Assembly (NCBI GenBank): GCA_037043455.1
Contig: JAWPHD010000292.1
Location: 248,001-312,000 of the forward strand
Origin: Cyrtodaria siliqua
Taxonomy: Eukaryota; Mollusca; Bivalvia; Adapedonta; Hiatellidae
DNA length: 64,000 nt
Direction: 5' to 3'
The position numbers were made by a program, and so were the translations under genes. Shown piece by piece: positions 1-12,618 of this stretch. The notes beneath the pieces were generated by a model. That model worked only from the letters and a program-made list of their open reading frames with translations, had not been told where the DNA came from and did not search any database. Each line of letters opens with the position of its first letter. Within the stretch, counting starts at the first letter, position 1.

Positions 1-834
1 GAACACATGGAAGCCATCCTCTTCCAAAAACATATTAAAGCCTAAATCGTCATAATCCATGATTTTTTTCTGAATCCAACGCATGTTTGAGATGTAGCAA
101 TAACAATAACGAGAATAGCTCCGTCACTTTTATCACACAAGCACTTAGTTCATTCATCGTTTTGAAGAGACATATTAAATCTAATTTTATTTACTAGTGT
201 CTCCATGGTACATGTTGGATCAAATCCAATGCATTTTTGAAAATAAAATTAAAAAATTGATAGTCCTTTAGTTTGTTAAAATAGTCTTTTTATCCAGTCA
301 TTGCAGAGCAGATATTTTGCTCCTATAAATTTTACACAATATGGTATTGGTAAAAGTTTCAGTTTAACCAGTCTGTTTCATGTAGGTTAAAATATATCTG
401 CTAACCCACATATAGTTTTTTTCCAATAACAGTGCCAATGATCTAAGGAATTAGAAAACAAAATATTACTCAGTTTATACAACCGTCAGGCTGCAATACA
501 TTAAGTCATAACAAAGTCATACCAAAGTCGTACCAAAGTTGTACCAGTCATACCAAAGTCATAAATACGAGTAAGTCAGCAATAAGTCATCAAAGTCAAA
601 ACTAGTCACGGTAAGAACAGTCATAATCTGGATCAAATCCAATGCGTTTTTGAAAATAAAATTTTAAAACCGATAGTCCTTTAGTTTGTTAAAAAGTCCT
701 TTAGTTTGTTAAAATAGTCTTTTTATTCAGTCACTGGAGATATTTTTTTCCTATAAATTTTACACAATACAGTATTGGTAAAAGTTTCAGTTTAACCAGT
801 CTGTTTCATGTAGGTTAAAATATATCTGCCATTT

Positions 835-1025
835 CCTAGGAATCTTTATGTGAGGAAGCTATCCAGCTGGCTTGCGGAACGTCGGTGGTTCTACCCAGGT
901 GCCCGCCTGTGCACAAAAATTGCCCGGAGGGGCACCTGGGGTCTTCCTCCACCAGTGGAAGCTGGAAAGTCGCCATATAACCTTAGCTGTTGGTGCGACT
1001 ATAAAATCCAATTCAATTCAATTCA
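835..1025 (+). mobile_element. MetaSINE-like SINE, 5'-truncated, with target duplication
   Basis: A 191-bp SINE body runs from 'CCTAGGAATCTTTATG' to a pentanucleotide tail of ATTCA repeats. It is flanked on both sides by the direct repeat 'ATATCTGCCATTT' (822-834 and 1026-1038), and the unoccupied site is visible in the first copy of the surrounding duplication near 400. Compared with the copy at 18356 it lacks the tRNA-like B-box at its 5' end. The central part ('GGGGCACCTGGGGTCTTCC', 'GCTGGAAAGTCGCCATAT') resembles, from memory, the MetaSINE domain of bivalves; this was not searched. Confidence 0.8.
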
Positions 1026-1138
1026 ATATCTGCCATTTAACCCACACATAGTTTTTATCCAATAACAGTGCCAATGATCTAAGAAAAAAGAAAAAAAAAA
1101 ATTACTCGGTTTATAAAACCATCAGACTGCAATACATA

Positions 1139-1250
1139 TAGTCATAACAAAGTCATACCAAAGTCATACCAAAGTCATACCAAAGTCATACCAAAGTCAT
1201 AACAAAGTCATACCAGTCATACCAAAGTCGTAACTAAGTCAGCAATAAGT
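1139..1250. repeat. 11-bp tandem repeat (GTCATACCAAA)n
   Basis: A short array of the 11-mer 'GTCATACCAAA' and variants such as 'GTCATAACAAA', about ten copies. A similar run occupies about 505-600 in the other half of the local duplication. Confidence 0.75.
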
Positions 1251-1290
1251 CATCAAAGTCAAAACTAGTCAAGGTAAGAACAGTCATAAT

Positions 1291-2342
1291 GAAGAACGAT
1301 AATATTAACATACAGTCAAAGTTATAGTCACTGTAAACAGTGAATGATACAACCACTATGTTATAATCCACTGTACCGTAGTAATGGTAATCGAGTAATA
1401 TGTAATTCATTACTCTTTAATCAGTGTCATAATTAACATTTCATTTGCATATCTTCAACATCATCACAATAATTCTTGGGTACCTTGTTATATAAATACT
1501 ATAAAATAAAATCTTATTTGGGGTATTTTAACAATTTTTTTTTTTTTTTTTACTTTTTTAACCATTCCGATTTAACGAAATTTCTTTCTTGCACTTTAAA
1601 AAAGTTTCAGGTAATTATTAATCATAATAACAATTCAATATTCCTTAATATGCAGATTCCATTTTTAAAATGATATGTTTTATCTACATCTAAATTTTAT
1701 TAATAATCAGAGATATAAGAAACTACTTAAGTTCTCCTTCAGAGTTTAGTATACAATGATTAATAATGAACTAGCCAAGAGTACAAATTCCCAGGAATAA
1801 TATGAGACAATTTATGCAGCAAAGAAAACTGTTCTCAGTGAATTCTGGGAAATTCAGTATACGTCTGCTGTATTTATTTTAATATTTAGACAGTATATGC
1901 ACCCATGACAGACTGTTCAGTTAATAACAAATCAACAATTAACATTAAACATCTGTTATCATTAAAGTCCTCTCACAAATCCCATAAAGATACAGTGTCA
2001 CAACTCACACTACCACCAGAAAACATTTTAAATATATCTTTAATATATCCATATTACACAGACTTCACAGCATCTCACTATATTTCCAATATTGACATCT
2101 ACATCTCCTAAGCCAATTCAGAAATATGGTTAAAAATAGTGATGCAAACATTCCAATGCTTTCTGCAGCCTGCTCATTGATAAATGCACAACAAACCACA
2201 AATCACCAACCATAAATCATAATTTGCAAAAACTTCAGGAAGTATTAAAACCTTGCAGGATGAAAATTAGTTTAATAACTGGCAAGGAAAACTCATTAAG
2301 AAAAATTAACAACACGGAGATATAAACTCATTAATTATGAGT
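1291..2342. other. AT-rich DNA, nothing recognised
   Basis: Low-GC sequence with poly-T at about 1533-1551. The short open frames here show no recognisable domain and look like chance. Confidence 0.5.
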
Positions 2343-2423
2343 TCTGAACATACGGGGCGTCACCAGGATAAAACCAAGAATACGAACATACTGGGCGTCA
2401 CCAGGATAAAACAAAGAATACGT
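2343..2423. repeat. ~40-bp direct repeat, two copies
   Basis: Two adjacent copies of a unit containing 'GGGCGTCACCAGGATAAAAC' followed by 'AAGAATACG', with one or two differences. Confidence 0.7.
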
Positions 2424-2689
2424 ACAGACTTAATTTAATTTTGAGGAAGTTAAAGAGGGTTTATGGGGCAGAAAAGAACATTCACAGAACAAATTGTGGC
2501 CTCTGAGGCATGTTGAATGTTAGTTTGGATAATAAATCTATATGAAATGTTAATGCTATACAAGTAAACATGTATTTTGGGGATATGTATTACATGATAT
2601 CATTGATCTTTGACTATTATGGAAAGGCAAAAACAATAAAGATTTAACCAAAAATGGCACACAGAAGCGAACACAATCGACATGTTTTC

Positions 2690-3410
2690 AACTTTACCAA
2701 CAATGGCAAACATTAGTTTTTCTACATATTACCGGTAAACTGCATTTTTTTTTTATCATTAAAGAAACCAGTCCTCCAAAAATGGCAAAATAATACTACA
2801 AAACCATTTATCAAAACTCTAGCCCAATGTTCAGGTCATATAAAAATGTATATGTGCTGATTAAAAGTATTGCCTTTTCACGGATTCTTAAAATACCCAT
2901 GATTGAATATGCGTAAAATGAATTATGAGTTGGTAACTCTTTAATTCGATACTCCAGTTTTGGGGTGTGGCCTGGCTAGTTTGAAGCTGTTCATATTGTG
3001 TCTATAGTTTTGATTCTCAAAAAAGGCAAATTATATGTATAGCTCGTCATCAGTAGGTTTAGAAATGGTATACATAATTTATGTTGTAAAACATTACGTG
3101 GTCCGAGTGTTAACTTTCTTACCCCATCCAACCCCTTCTCCAAAAAGCAAAAACACGGTTGGCTGGGGTATAAAACTCTAATTTCGGCTCAAATGTTTGC
3201 ATTGTAATTCCAACATTTAGTAGATAATTTTAAACAGTTTATTGCATTTTTTCAAAAAAATGTTTTTAAACGTTTTTTATTGTCGAAATATCGGTTATAC
3301 AATCCTGCTAAAATAAGCTTTCTCATCTCTTAATGAAATTAAGACAGGACCACGTAATGTTGGCTGTTGTTGGCGGGATATCTACTTTAATATTAATTAT
3401 ACAAAGAGCA
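2690..3410 (-). repeat. dispersed repeat R1, copy 1 (with a nested MITE)
   Basis: The reverse complement of this stretch matches 40310-40930 and 45795-46140. Shared landmarks include 'CTCCAGTTTTGGGG', the 'GACCTGAACA' region and 'GTAGGTTTAGAAATGGTATA'. The copy is interrupted by the palindromic-ended insert at 3092-3359. R1 has no recognisable coding sequence. Confidence 0.65.
3092..3359. mobile_element. MITE with 'CATTACGTGGTCC' ends
   Basis: About 268 bp that starts 'CATTACGTGGTCC' and ends with its inverse 'GGACCACGTAATG'. It interrupts repeat R1: the R1 sequence continues on both sides, as shown by the uninterrupted copy at 45795. A sister copy lies at 40436-40686 at a different point of another R1 copy. 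The inner part includes 'TACCCCATCC'. There is no coding capacity, and the transposon superfamily is unknown. Confidence 0.65.
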
Positions 3411-4059
3411 TAAGGCAAATTGTTTTTGCATATTACTAACTGTTGGTTATATATTTCATCAATAATATATTCAAACCTAGAATAATGAAGAAAAGTTGAA
3501 AACTCAAAATTGTATTTAAATAAAGTGGAAGCACTGCGGTTTAAGTCAAAATGATACTGGATTAATAACCTGAGATGCTAATTTTAATTCTTGATAAAAC
3601 CCACAAGATTGCCCCGTGTCCCTTTTACACCTGATAAACTTTCTCAAATATTGCATTCTGAAACAGTTCTGACAAATCTGCAAGAACCTTTGCCAAAGAG
3701 AATTTGAAATTGTCCAGACAAGAAACTTGTGAAACTCCCTCAAGTCATGATCAAGTACTGGTGCTTCAGACTTGTCTATATGCACTTTCTAAGTGGTACC
3801 AAGCCACATTATTTACAAAACTCCAGTTGTAAGGACATCCAGAACTCTGTTCCTCCATACCAAGCAATTCATCCTGTCAATATAAATAACTGTCATCACA
3901 TCAAGATATAGTGCTATCAGAGACTGAGCATTCTTAAAACTTTGCAGCATCATCAAATCTGAATATTTGCAAATCCTCTAAAACAGCTCAGAACAAATAT
4001 TATTGGCATGCAAATTTTAAAATCTTAATTAACGAAGAAACAAGAAATAGAGAAATACC
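3411..4059. other. AT-rich DNA, nothing recognised
   Basis: No domain-bearing open frame, no clear repeat and no RNA gene was seen. Confidence 0.45.
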
Positions 4060-4104
4060 ACGAAAACAAGGTTTTCCAAAGAAGTTTTCTATTTATAGCA
4101 GCAA

Positions 4105-4205
4105 TGATATTCATGTCCAGTAACCTGAAGACATTCATGTCCAGTAACCTGAAGACATTCATGTCCAAGTAACCTGAAGACATTCATGTCCCAGTAACCT
4201 GAAAA
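4105..4205. repeat. 24-bp tandem repeat, 4 copies
   Basis: Four copies of 'CATTCATGTCCAGTAACCTG' plus 'AAGA', the last two lengthened by one base in the CCAGT run. Confidence 0.85.
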
Positions 4206-4269
4206 GCAACACCTTATCCCTTAACCCACTAAGCATGACTATAATACCCTTTGCCTCCATTGTAAACCC

Positions 4270-4515
4270 AGATCAAGCACTGGAAATCCGGAAACAATGC
4301 AATGTTCTACTATGTAATAGAGTCCTATTGCTTTTTAACACCCTTGGGGATGGATTTTGATATATGAGACTCCCCTGTTTATGCCCCAATCTGGCGGAAG
4401 GGTCTAGGAGAAATGTCTTACCCAATGACACATCAAAGGAAATCCAGTGAGGTCCGAACCCATATTGACAAGATTCAGTTTCAAACGTGCTACCCACTGG
4501 GCCACTGTGGCCCCT
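4270..4515 (-). mobile_element. tRNA-derived SINE (minus strand)
   Basis: The reverse complement begins 'GGGGCCACAGTGGCCCAGTG' and continues 'GGTAGCACG', a pol III A-box, followed about 40 bp later by 'GGGTTCGGACCTC', a degenerate B-box. This is the arrangement of a tRNA-derived SINE head. The 3' boundary is uncertain and no target duplication was identified. It is too diverged in stem pairing to be called a functional tRNA. Confidence 0.55.
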
Positions 4516-5310
4516 TGAAAACTGAAAGACTATCTCAAGCTTATGAGGAATCTATCCATGAAGTTACCTTAAACCTTTTGCCTTTGAGTTTCTCAATTTA
4601 TTGAGGGAAAACCATTTTTTAATTTATAAACTCGAGTTATTGAGAGAATACCATTTCTATTTATAGTTACATTGATCTTGAGCTTGACCCCAGTAACCTG
4701 AAATCAAACCCAATCTTGTTTTTGATAAGAAGAAATTATCCATGAAATATCATCTTGATACCTTTAATGAAACTATTATTGAGCAAAAAACATTTTTCTA
4801 TTTAAAGTAACAGTGACCTTGATACAATTAACCTAAAAAGCCATCACAAGCTAACCATTTTTCTTTTGATATGGGAAATTTTATCTTGATACTTCCAAAA
4901 CAACAACATTATTTCTGAAACATTCTTCTATTTATGGTAACAATGACCTTGACCATGACATAGCATTGAAATTTCATCTGATAGCTAGGTAATGTAATTA
5001 ATTTATTGAGTGGATATATACTAAAGCGAACTTGACCTTGACCCATGTAACTTGAAAAATCAACCCTAAGCTTCATTTTAAAACTAGAAATACACAACAA
5101 ATTTCCCCTTGATACCTTTATACACTGCAAAAGTTGTTGGGTTGACAACAGCTGAAACGCTACAAATGACATTCAGTATTCCTTGAATAAAGAGATTTTG
5201 CACTGGTAAAACATATAAATTTCTCTTTTTTTTTTTTAAATAAATGCATATATGAACAAGGGCACCGCCTAGCAGGGCATATACACCCTTCGTTGGCAAG
5301 GTTAAGTTCC

Positions 5311-5547
5311 AGGGCCCTGTTTCATGAAACAACCTACGATAATTTTGATTGTATACCTTCTACCATGTTCCTTAAAAGCTTTTGAAGCAGGCAATGAAGG
5401 GTGGAAATAATTTGCAAAAACAATATATGTGTTAGATAGTTTAACGAAAATTGTTTTATCTGTTTAACTTAACATATATAGCAATAAATTTAATAATTTG
5501 ATTTACGACCAAAATTGTCATAAGATGTTTCATAAAACGGGCCCCTG
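5311..5547. mobile_element. foldback MITE with 'GGGCCC' ends
   Basis: An inverted repeat: the left end 'AGGGCCCTGTTTCATGAAAC' pairs with the right end 'GTTTCATAAAACGGGCCCCT', and inner arms include 'ATAATTTTG' and its inverse near 5513. It has the same general type of ends as the foldback at 60355. No coding sequence. Confidence 0.7.
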
Positions 5548-5934
5548 GTTAACTCTTTTTCAATGGGAAATAATTAAAAAATATGAATCAGAGGGTTATG
5601 GGACTTTATAAAATGTATTCATAGGATCTGACATGTTAAAGATGTGAAGAAGTTAATGGAGAGACGGACGCCAAAACATAAAACCTCCCTAGTGGCTTAA
5701 AAACTTAGTAAAAATGACATTTAATAAATAAATAAAGGTATGAAATATTTTTAACTTAAGGTTCTTTTAAGATTGCCGTATGTCCCTGTAAAGTGCAGCG
5801 CTTAATCAATGGCAAAAATGCAGCGAAAAGCAACTTCAACATTCATTAACAGAGCAATACATTTCAATTATCAAAAGCAAAACAAAAAATGCTAATCAAC
5901 ATTCCTAAAATTAATATTATCTAGAACTATCACT
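5548..5934. other. AT-rich DNA, nothing recognised
   Basis: No open frame with recognisable content and no obvious repeat. Confidence 0.4.
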
Positions 5935-8440
5935 GAAGGTGATTAATACCCCTGGAACGCATACCCCACAACGATACGCACATCTCCACTTCATACTGAT
6001 GCTTATCACAAAGTTTGGTGAAAATCCATATAAGAGTTATGGAGAAATAGACCATCAAACAAAAAATATTCTGAGAAAATAGTCAAGGGACCAGAAAGAT
6101 CTGTGCATCTTCTTTTCATACTGATGCTTCTCACGAAATATATTGAAAATCCATCAAGGGGTTATGAAGAAATTGCATAGAAAAGGGCCATAACTTCGAA
6201 ACAAGAACAACTTCTAAAGCAATCACCTGAGTACTGGCACATTATCGAACTTCTTCGAAATCTTATGGTCATATACAATCTGTGCAAGTTTGGTTAAGAT
6301 TGTTCAAGAAATGTGGCCTTTGTTGTGTATAACAACATTGATATAGACAGTTTAAGACACAGCATTGATATAGACAGTTTAAGACACTGACAAAGTTTGG
6401 TAAAGATCAAATACAAAATGAAGGTGCTAGAGAGTAACACCTTGGGCAGAGCCAAATGTGACCCCAGGGCTACATGTAATATATGAGAGCTGTGTGCTTT
6501 GTGGTTTCAGAGAAGAAGGTTTTTTAAGTTTTTCCCTATACAAGTCTATCTAAAACTTGACCCCTGGGACGGGGCCAAATTTGAACCCAGGGTCACCAGA
6601 GGACGACTTTAATGTGTTTCCTATATAAGTCTATGTAAAACTGTGACCCACGGAGTGGGGTCAAATTTGATCCCAGGGTCACCATTTGAACAAACTTGGT
6701 AGAGGACCATAATCTTAAAGTAAAAGCAAAATATTAAACCTCTGGCTCTTGCAGTTTCAGAGAAGATTGTTTTTTTCCTATATATATGTCTATATAAAGC
6801 TGTGACCCCCGGGGCGTGGCAAAGTTTGACACCAGGGTCACCATTTGAACAAACTTGGTAGAGGACCATAGGCTTATAGCAAACGCAAAACATTAAACCT
6901 CTGGCTCTTGCAGTTCCAGAGAAGAAGATTTTTTCACTTTTTCTTTATACAAGCCTATGTAAAACTGTGACGCCGGGGCAGGGCCAAATGTGACCTCAGG
7001 GTCACCATTTGAACAAAATTGGTAGAGGACCATGAGCTTATAGCAAATGCAAAATATTAAATCTCTGGCTCTTGTAGTTTCCGAGAAGATTTTTAAGTTT
7101 TTCCCGAGGGTCACCATTTGAACAAACTTGGTAAAGGACCATAAGCTTATTGTTAATGCAAAATATCAAACCTCTGGCTCATTTAGTTTCCGAGAAGATT
7201 TTTTAATTTTTTTCCTATATAAGTCTATGAAAAACTTTGACCCCGGGGCGGAGACAAATTTGACCCCAGGGTCACCATTTGAACAAAGTAAGTAGAGGAC
7301 CATCAGCTGATACTACATGTAATACATGAGAGCTCCGTGCCATGTGGTTCCAGAGAAAAAGATTTTTTTCAGTTTTTCCCTATACAAGTCAATGTAAAAC
7401 TGTGACCCCCGGGGCGGGGCCAAATGTGACCCCTAGGTCACCATTTGAACAAACTTGGTAGCGGACCATAAGCTTACAGCAAATCCAAATTATTAAACCT
7501 TTGGCTCCTGCAGTTTCTGAGAAGAAGATTTTTTAAGTTTTTCCCTATACATGTCTATGTAAAACATGTGACCCTTGGGGCGGGGCCAAATATGACCCGA
7601 GGGTCACCATTTGAACAAACTCCGTAAAGGACCATAAGCTTATAGTAAAAGCAAAATATCAAACCTCTGGCTCTTGTAGTTTCCGACAAGAAGATTTTTA
7701 AAAAAAAAATCCTATATAAGTCTATGTAAAACTGTGACCCCCGGGGCGGGGACAAATTTGACCCCAGGGTCACCATTTGAACAAATTTAGTAGAGGACCA
7801 TAAGCTGATGCTACATGTAATACATGAGAGCTCTGTGCCTTGTGGTTTCAGAGAAGAAGATTTTTAAAAAAAAAATCCTATATGTCTATATGAAAAACAT
7901 GCAAAATCTCTATATACAAATTTTGGATCCCCGGGGCACGGCCATTTTAAACCCCGGGGACATCATTTGAACAAATTTGATAGTCTAGGTGATGGCGATC
8001 ATTTTAAAAGAAAAACTGTTGAAATCTGTACAGCGGTTCTGGAGAAGATGATTTGTTAAGGTTTCAATCATATATAGTAATGTCGGCCATCTTGGATATA
8101 AACACTGACCTAATTTTAACAAATCTATAAAGCATTCATCTAAGAATCACCCATGTGAAGTTTGGGCAAAATTAGCCAAGCGGTTTCTGAGGAGAAGTCA
8201 TTTGAAGAAAAGTTAACGACGACGACGGACGGACGACGACAGACGGACGACGACGGACGCAGAGTGATCCCAATAGATCACCTTGAGCCTTCGGCTCAGG
8301 TGATCTAAAAATCATTGAACTGGAATAAACAATGTTATGCACATCTCCACTTTCTACTGATGCTTCGCATAAAGTTTCATGAAAATCCATCAAGGGGTTA
8401 TACAGAAATAGCACGGACAAGATTTTGAACAGACTGACCA
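5935..8440. repeat. dispersed repeat carrying an inserted tandem-repeat element
   Basis: A unit with 'CACATCTCCACTT', 'ACTGATGCTT' and 'GAAAATCCAT' is present at about 5960-6060, again at 6100-6160, and once more at 8340-8400, immediately after the end of the Helentron-like element that closes at 8308. This suggests that element inserted into, or expanded within, an older repeat. Confidence 0.45.
6480..8308 (+). mobile_element. Helentron/pearl-like element with ~163-bp internal repeats
   Basis: About ten tandem units of roughly 163 bp share 'GGGTCACCATTTGAACAAA', 'GAGGACCATAAGCTTATAG' and 'TATACAAGTCTATGTAAAAC'. They are followed by a 'GACGACGGACGG' tract and a 3' hairpin at 8276-8305 (arms GATCACCTTGAGCC and GGCTCAGGTGATC around a TTC loop), then CTAA. 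A hairpin followed by CTRR is the 3' signature of Helitron-type elements. The 5' end was not found, and no Rep/helicase gene is present, so it would be non-autonomous. The class assignment is an inference. Confidence 0.5.
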
Positions 8441-8454
8441 ACCGACAGTTCAGA

Positions 8455-10920
8455 TATCAGAGCACTTAGAAAGTCTGATATTGATTTAGACATCAGAACA
8501 CTTGTCTGCTGATGATTTAGACATCAAAACACATGTCTATTGATGATTTAGACATCAGAACATTTGTCTGCTGATGATTTAGATACCAGAACACTAAGCT
8601 GATGATTTAGATACCAGAGCACATTGCTGATTATTTAGAAACAGAGCACTTGTCTGCTGATTATTTAGATACCAGAACACTAGTCTGCTGATGATTTAGA
8701 CATCAGAACAATTGTCTGCTGATGATTTAGATACAAGAACACTTGTCTGCTGATGATTAAGATACCAGAACACTGTTTTGCTGATGATTAAGATACCAGA
8801 GCACATTGCTGATGATCAAGACATTGGAACACTGTCTTGTCTCCTGATGATTTAGATACCAGAACACTTGTCTGCTGATTATTTAGACATCAAAACAAAT
8901 GTCTGCTGATTATTAGGAACATCAAAATACATGTCTGCTGATTTAGATACCAGATACATGCATGCTGATTATTTAAATACCAAAATACCTGTCTGCTGAT
9001 TATTTAGACATCAGTATACTTGTCTGCTGATGATTTAGATACCAGATACATGTATACTGATTATTTAAATACCAAAATACCTGTCTGCTGATTATTTAGA
9101 CATCACAATACATGCATGATTTAGTTACCAGAGTCCTTGTCTGCTGATGATTAAGACTTCATAACACATGTATTCTTACGATTTAGATACTGATGATTTA
9201 GACATTAGAACCCATTCTGCTGATGATTTAGACATCAGAACACTTGTCTGCTGATGATTTGACTTCATAACACTTGTTTGCTGATGATTTAAATATCAGA
9301 GCACTTATAAAGCCTGCTAATGATTTAGATATCAGAGCACTTTTCCATTGATGATTTAGATATCAGAGCAATTATAATGTCTGCTGATGATTTAGGTATC
9401 AGAACACTAGTCTGCTGATGATTTAGACTTTAGAACACTTGTTTGCTGATGATTTAAATATCAGAGCACATATAATGTCTGCTAATGATTTAAATATTAG
9501 AGCACTTTTTTGGCTGATCATTTAGATATCAAAGCACTTATAATGTCTGCTGATGATTTAGGTATCAGAGCACTTGACTGCTTATGATTTAGATATCAGA
9601 GCAATTATGTCTGCTGATGATTTACATATCAGAGCAATTATGTCTGCTGATGATTTACTTATCAGAGCACTTATGTTTGCTGATGAGGTAGATATCAGAG
9701 CAATTATGTCTGCTGATGATTTATATAATAGAGCAATTATGTATGCTGATGATTTAGATAATAGAGCAATTATGTATGCTGATGATTTAGATAACAGAGC
9801 ACGTATGTTTGCTGATGATTTAGATATCAGAGCAATTATGTCAGCTGAAGATTTAGATATCAGAGCAATTATGTCTGCTGATGATTTACATATCAGAGCA
9901 ATTATGTTTGCTGATGAGGTAGATATCAGAGCACTTACGTTTGCTGATGATTTAGATAATAGAGCAATTCTGTCTGCTGATGATTTATATAATAGAGCAA
10001 TTATGTATGCTGATGATTTAGATAACAGCACTTATGTTTGCTGAAAATTTAGATATCAGAGCAATTATGTCTGCTCATGATTTATATACCACAGCAATTA
10101 TGTTTGCTGATATCAGGGCACTTATAATGTCTGCTGATGATTTAGATATCAGAACACATTTCTACTGATGATTTAGACATCAGAACTCATCTCTGCTGAT
10201 GATTTAGACATCAGAATACTTGTCTGCTGATTATTAGACATCAGAAAATGTGTTTGCTGATGATTTACACAACAGAACATGTGTCTGCTGATGATTTAAA
10301 TATCAGAACACGTGTTTGCTGATGATTTGAATATGAGAACATGTGAACACTTGACTGCTGATGACTTAAATGTCAGAACATGTGTCTGCTGATGATTTAG
10401 ACATCAGGATACTTCTATGCTGATGATTTAAATATCAGAACATGTGCTTGATGATTTAAATATCAGACAATGTGCCGGCTGATGATTTGAATGTCAGAAC
10501 ATGTGTTTGCTGATGATTGAGACATCAGAATACTTCTATGCTGATGATTTAAATATCAGAACATGTGCCGGCTGATGATTTGAATATCAGAACATGTGTT
10601 TGAAGATGATTTAAATATCAGAACATGTGTTTGCTATGATTTAGACATCAAAATACTTCTATGCTGATGATTTAAATATCAGAACATGTGTTTGCTGATG
10701 ATTTGAATATCAGAACATGTGCCGGCTGATGATGTGAATATCAGAACATGTGTTTGCTGATGATTTAAACATCAGAATACTTCTATGCTGATGATTTAAA
10801 TATCAGAACATGTGTTTGCTGATTGCTGATGATTTGAATATCAGAACATGTGTTTGCTGATGATTTAGACATTAGAACACTTGTTTGCTGTTGATTTAGA
10901 TATTACAACAGTTGTTTGAT
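8455..10920. repeat. 31-33 bp minisatellite array (about 75 copies)
   Basis: Diverged tandem units built on 'TCTGCTGATGATTTAGACAT' plus 'CAGAACACTTG'. The period is mostly 31 bp. At about 9574-10044 the unit settles at 33 bp (11 codons), which leaves both strands open for about 150 codons there. From about 10250 a variant with 'GAACATGTGTTTGCTGATG' predominates. The open frames are a by-product of the period. Confidence 0.9.
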
Positions 10921-12618
10921 TAATGTGCTTATCATTTCAATTTTAGAACACATGTCCACCAGTGACTGATCAACGAAACAATACAGAATGCACAACTCAG
11001 TGTTAATAACCGAAGCTTCGAAATATTCCATAATATATGCTCATAAAATCTCACTCTTCAGATAATTTGAAGCTGGGAGTCTTTCTCAGTGAAATGACAC
11101 ATAAATGAAGCTGTTCTAACCATTACAGGTATCTAATGTATAGCCAACACATGCGATAACGCCTCTATACCCAATTAAATATACAAATCAGATCCACATT
11201 CTTTATTTTTCTTTCTGTAAATTGGGTTTGTTATTGTTTTCCATTTCCACCTATACAGGAATTTACCTGGAGTGAAAAAGGGCGTATAACAATGTGCTGG
11301 TTGGGGTAAAACAATTTACATCTATTATATAATAAAATTTGGATTGTTTACGCCTATTCTTATTACTGTAAAAGAAGCTTTGAAAAGAAATCTGCACATA
11401 TTGTAATTCAATTGAAACCACAGCCTATGAACCAATTGATACTATTGACTGTATACATTCTATTTCAACTAGGCTACGTACAATATAAAGAAAAACAGCA
11501 GTTTAGAAATATTGTAACAAAAAATGTTCTCTAATAAAACTCATGGCTTTTATCAGAATCATGATCATGGCTGAAGTTGTGGGTGGGCAATTATGAGTCA
11601 AATGTTTTCACGAAGAATGCCAAGACTATTTTTTATCTCACAATTTCCTGTTCACATCTAACTACAGACCGATGATGATCTATAGGGAAAAGCCAATTGG
11701 TTAGACAAACTTATCTACAGTATAATGGATTGCCTCCGGAACTTCCATTTGTCAAAATAATAATTCCAATGGCTATGAAATTGGGTATACTTTAGGTAAT
11801 TACAGTGTTGTGAAATACACAAACAAGAGGCCCTGTATCATTCTTCTGGTTAAAATGAAGATACGGGTAAGGTAAGTTAACTGAAGAAACAAAATTGCAT
11901 ATACCTGAGGTAATTCCACTGTGGTGAAATACACAAACAAGAGGCCCTACAGGGCCTGTATCATTCTACTATCTAAAATGATAATTAGGGTAAAATGAAG
12001 ATTACCATAAGGGTATGAAGAGAGCATAAACGTTAATAATACTGAGTGATGGGTAATTGATACTTTAAAGCCTCTCAAAGCAAACAAGAGCCTGAAGTGT
12101 TCTGCACAGAAATTATTTTGTACAATTTGAATTTAGTTTAAATAAGCCTCACTTGAAACAATATTCACAAGATGAACTATATAGAATATAAAGTCATGTT
12201 AATACTTTGACCAATTTTGGTGCTAGAGTACAAGGAAAACTATAACAAAACAAGTTTGGAAAGATTGAAAACTAAATAAAGGTGATAGAGAGTTGACAAA
12301 ACAAAATATAGCATAGTTCATTAAATCAACAACTCTGCTTGGTGTTTATTTTCAAATATGTCCCAGCATTCGATGAATAATAAGAATCTAAGTTTGGTAA
12401 GAATCAGATGCAAAACAAACGTGCTATCTCTACAGTGTTGACCAGGCAAAATATAGAATTATTTCGTTAAATCAAGGATTAGAACTCTGATGTTTATTAT
12501 CCGATATTGGTGTTTTTCAAACTTGCCTGAGCATTCATTGATTAAGACAATAAAATAAATATCTGTTTTACACTTTAGTTAGCAAACTGCTTTTTGAGGT
12601 TTTTCAGAGAGTATGTAT
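10921..12618. other. AT-rich DNA with a small local duplication
   Basis: No gene was seen. Two copies of a segment with 'GAAATACACAAACAAGAGGC' lie at about 11811 and 11926. They look like fragments of the 5' end of the 'AACAAGAGGCCC' element family described at 14260 and 34984. Confidence 0.4.

Larger units (their letters stand above)
213..1290. repeat. tandemly duplicated ~400-bp segment
   Basis: The stretch from about 213 to 610 recurs at about 632 to 1290 in the same orientation. Both copies start with 'GGATCAAATCCAATGC', carry 'GATAGTCCTTTAGTTTG', then 'CAGTCTGTTTCATGTAGG', and end in runs of 'GTCATACCAAA'. The second copy carries an extra SINE (835-1025) that the first lacks, so the duplication came before that insertion. 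No gene was seen in either copy. Confidence 0.8.
4060..5140. repeat. 'gaccttga' dispersed repeat units of ~130 bp
   Basis: Diverged units of roughly 130 bp recur at about 4080, 4660, 4800, 4932 and 5020. Each has a variant of 'TATTTATAGTAACA', then 'TGACCTTGA', then 'AACCTGAAA'. Within the first unit a 24-25 bp segment is expanded (4105-4205), and a SINE-like stretch (about 4270-4515) separates it from the rest. Confidence 0.55.

Noticed and set aside
9574..10044. Paired 150-codon frames on opposite strands
   Set aside because: They lie wholly within the 33-bp phase of a minisatellite and lack any non-repeat sequence.
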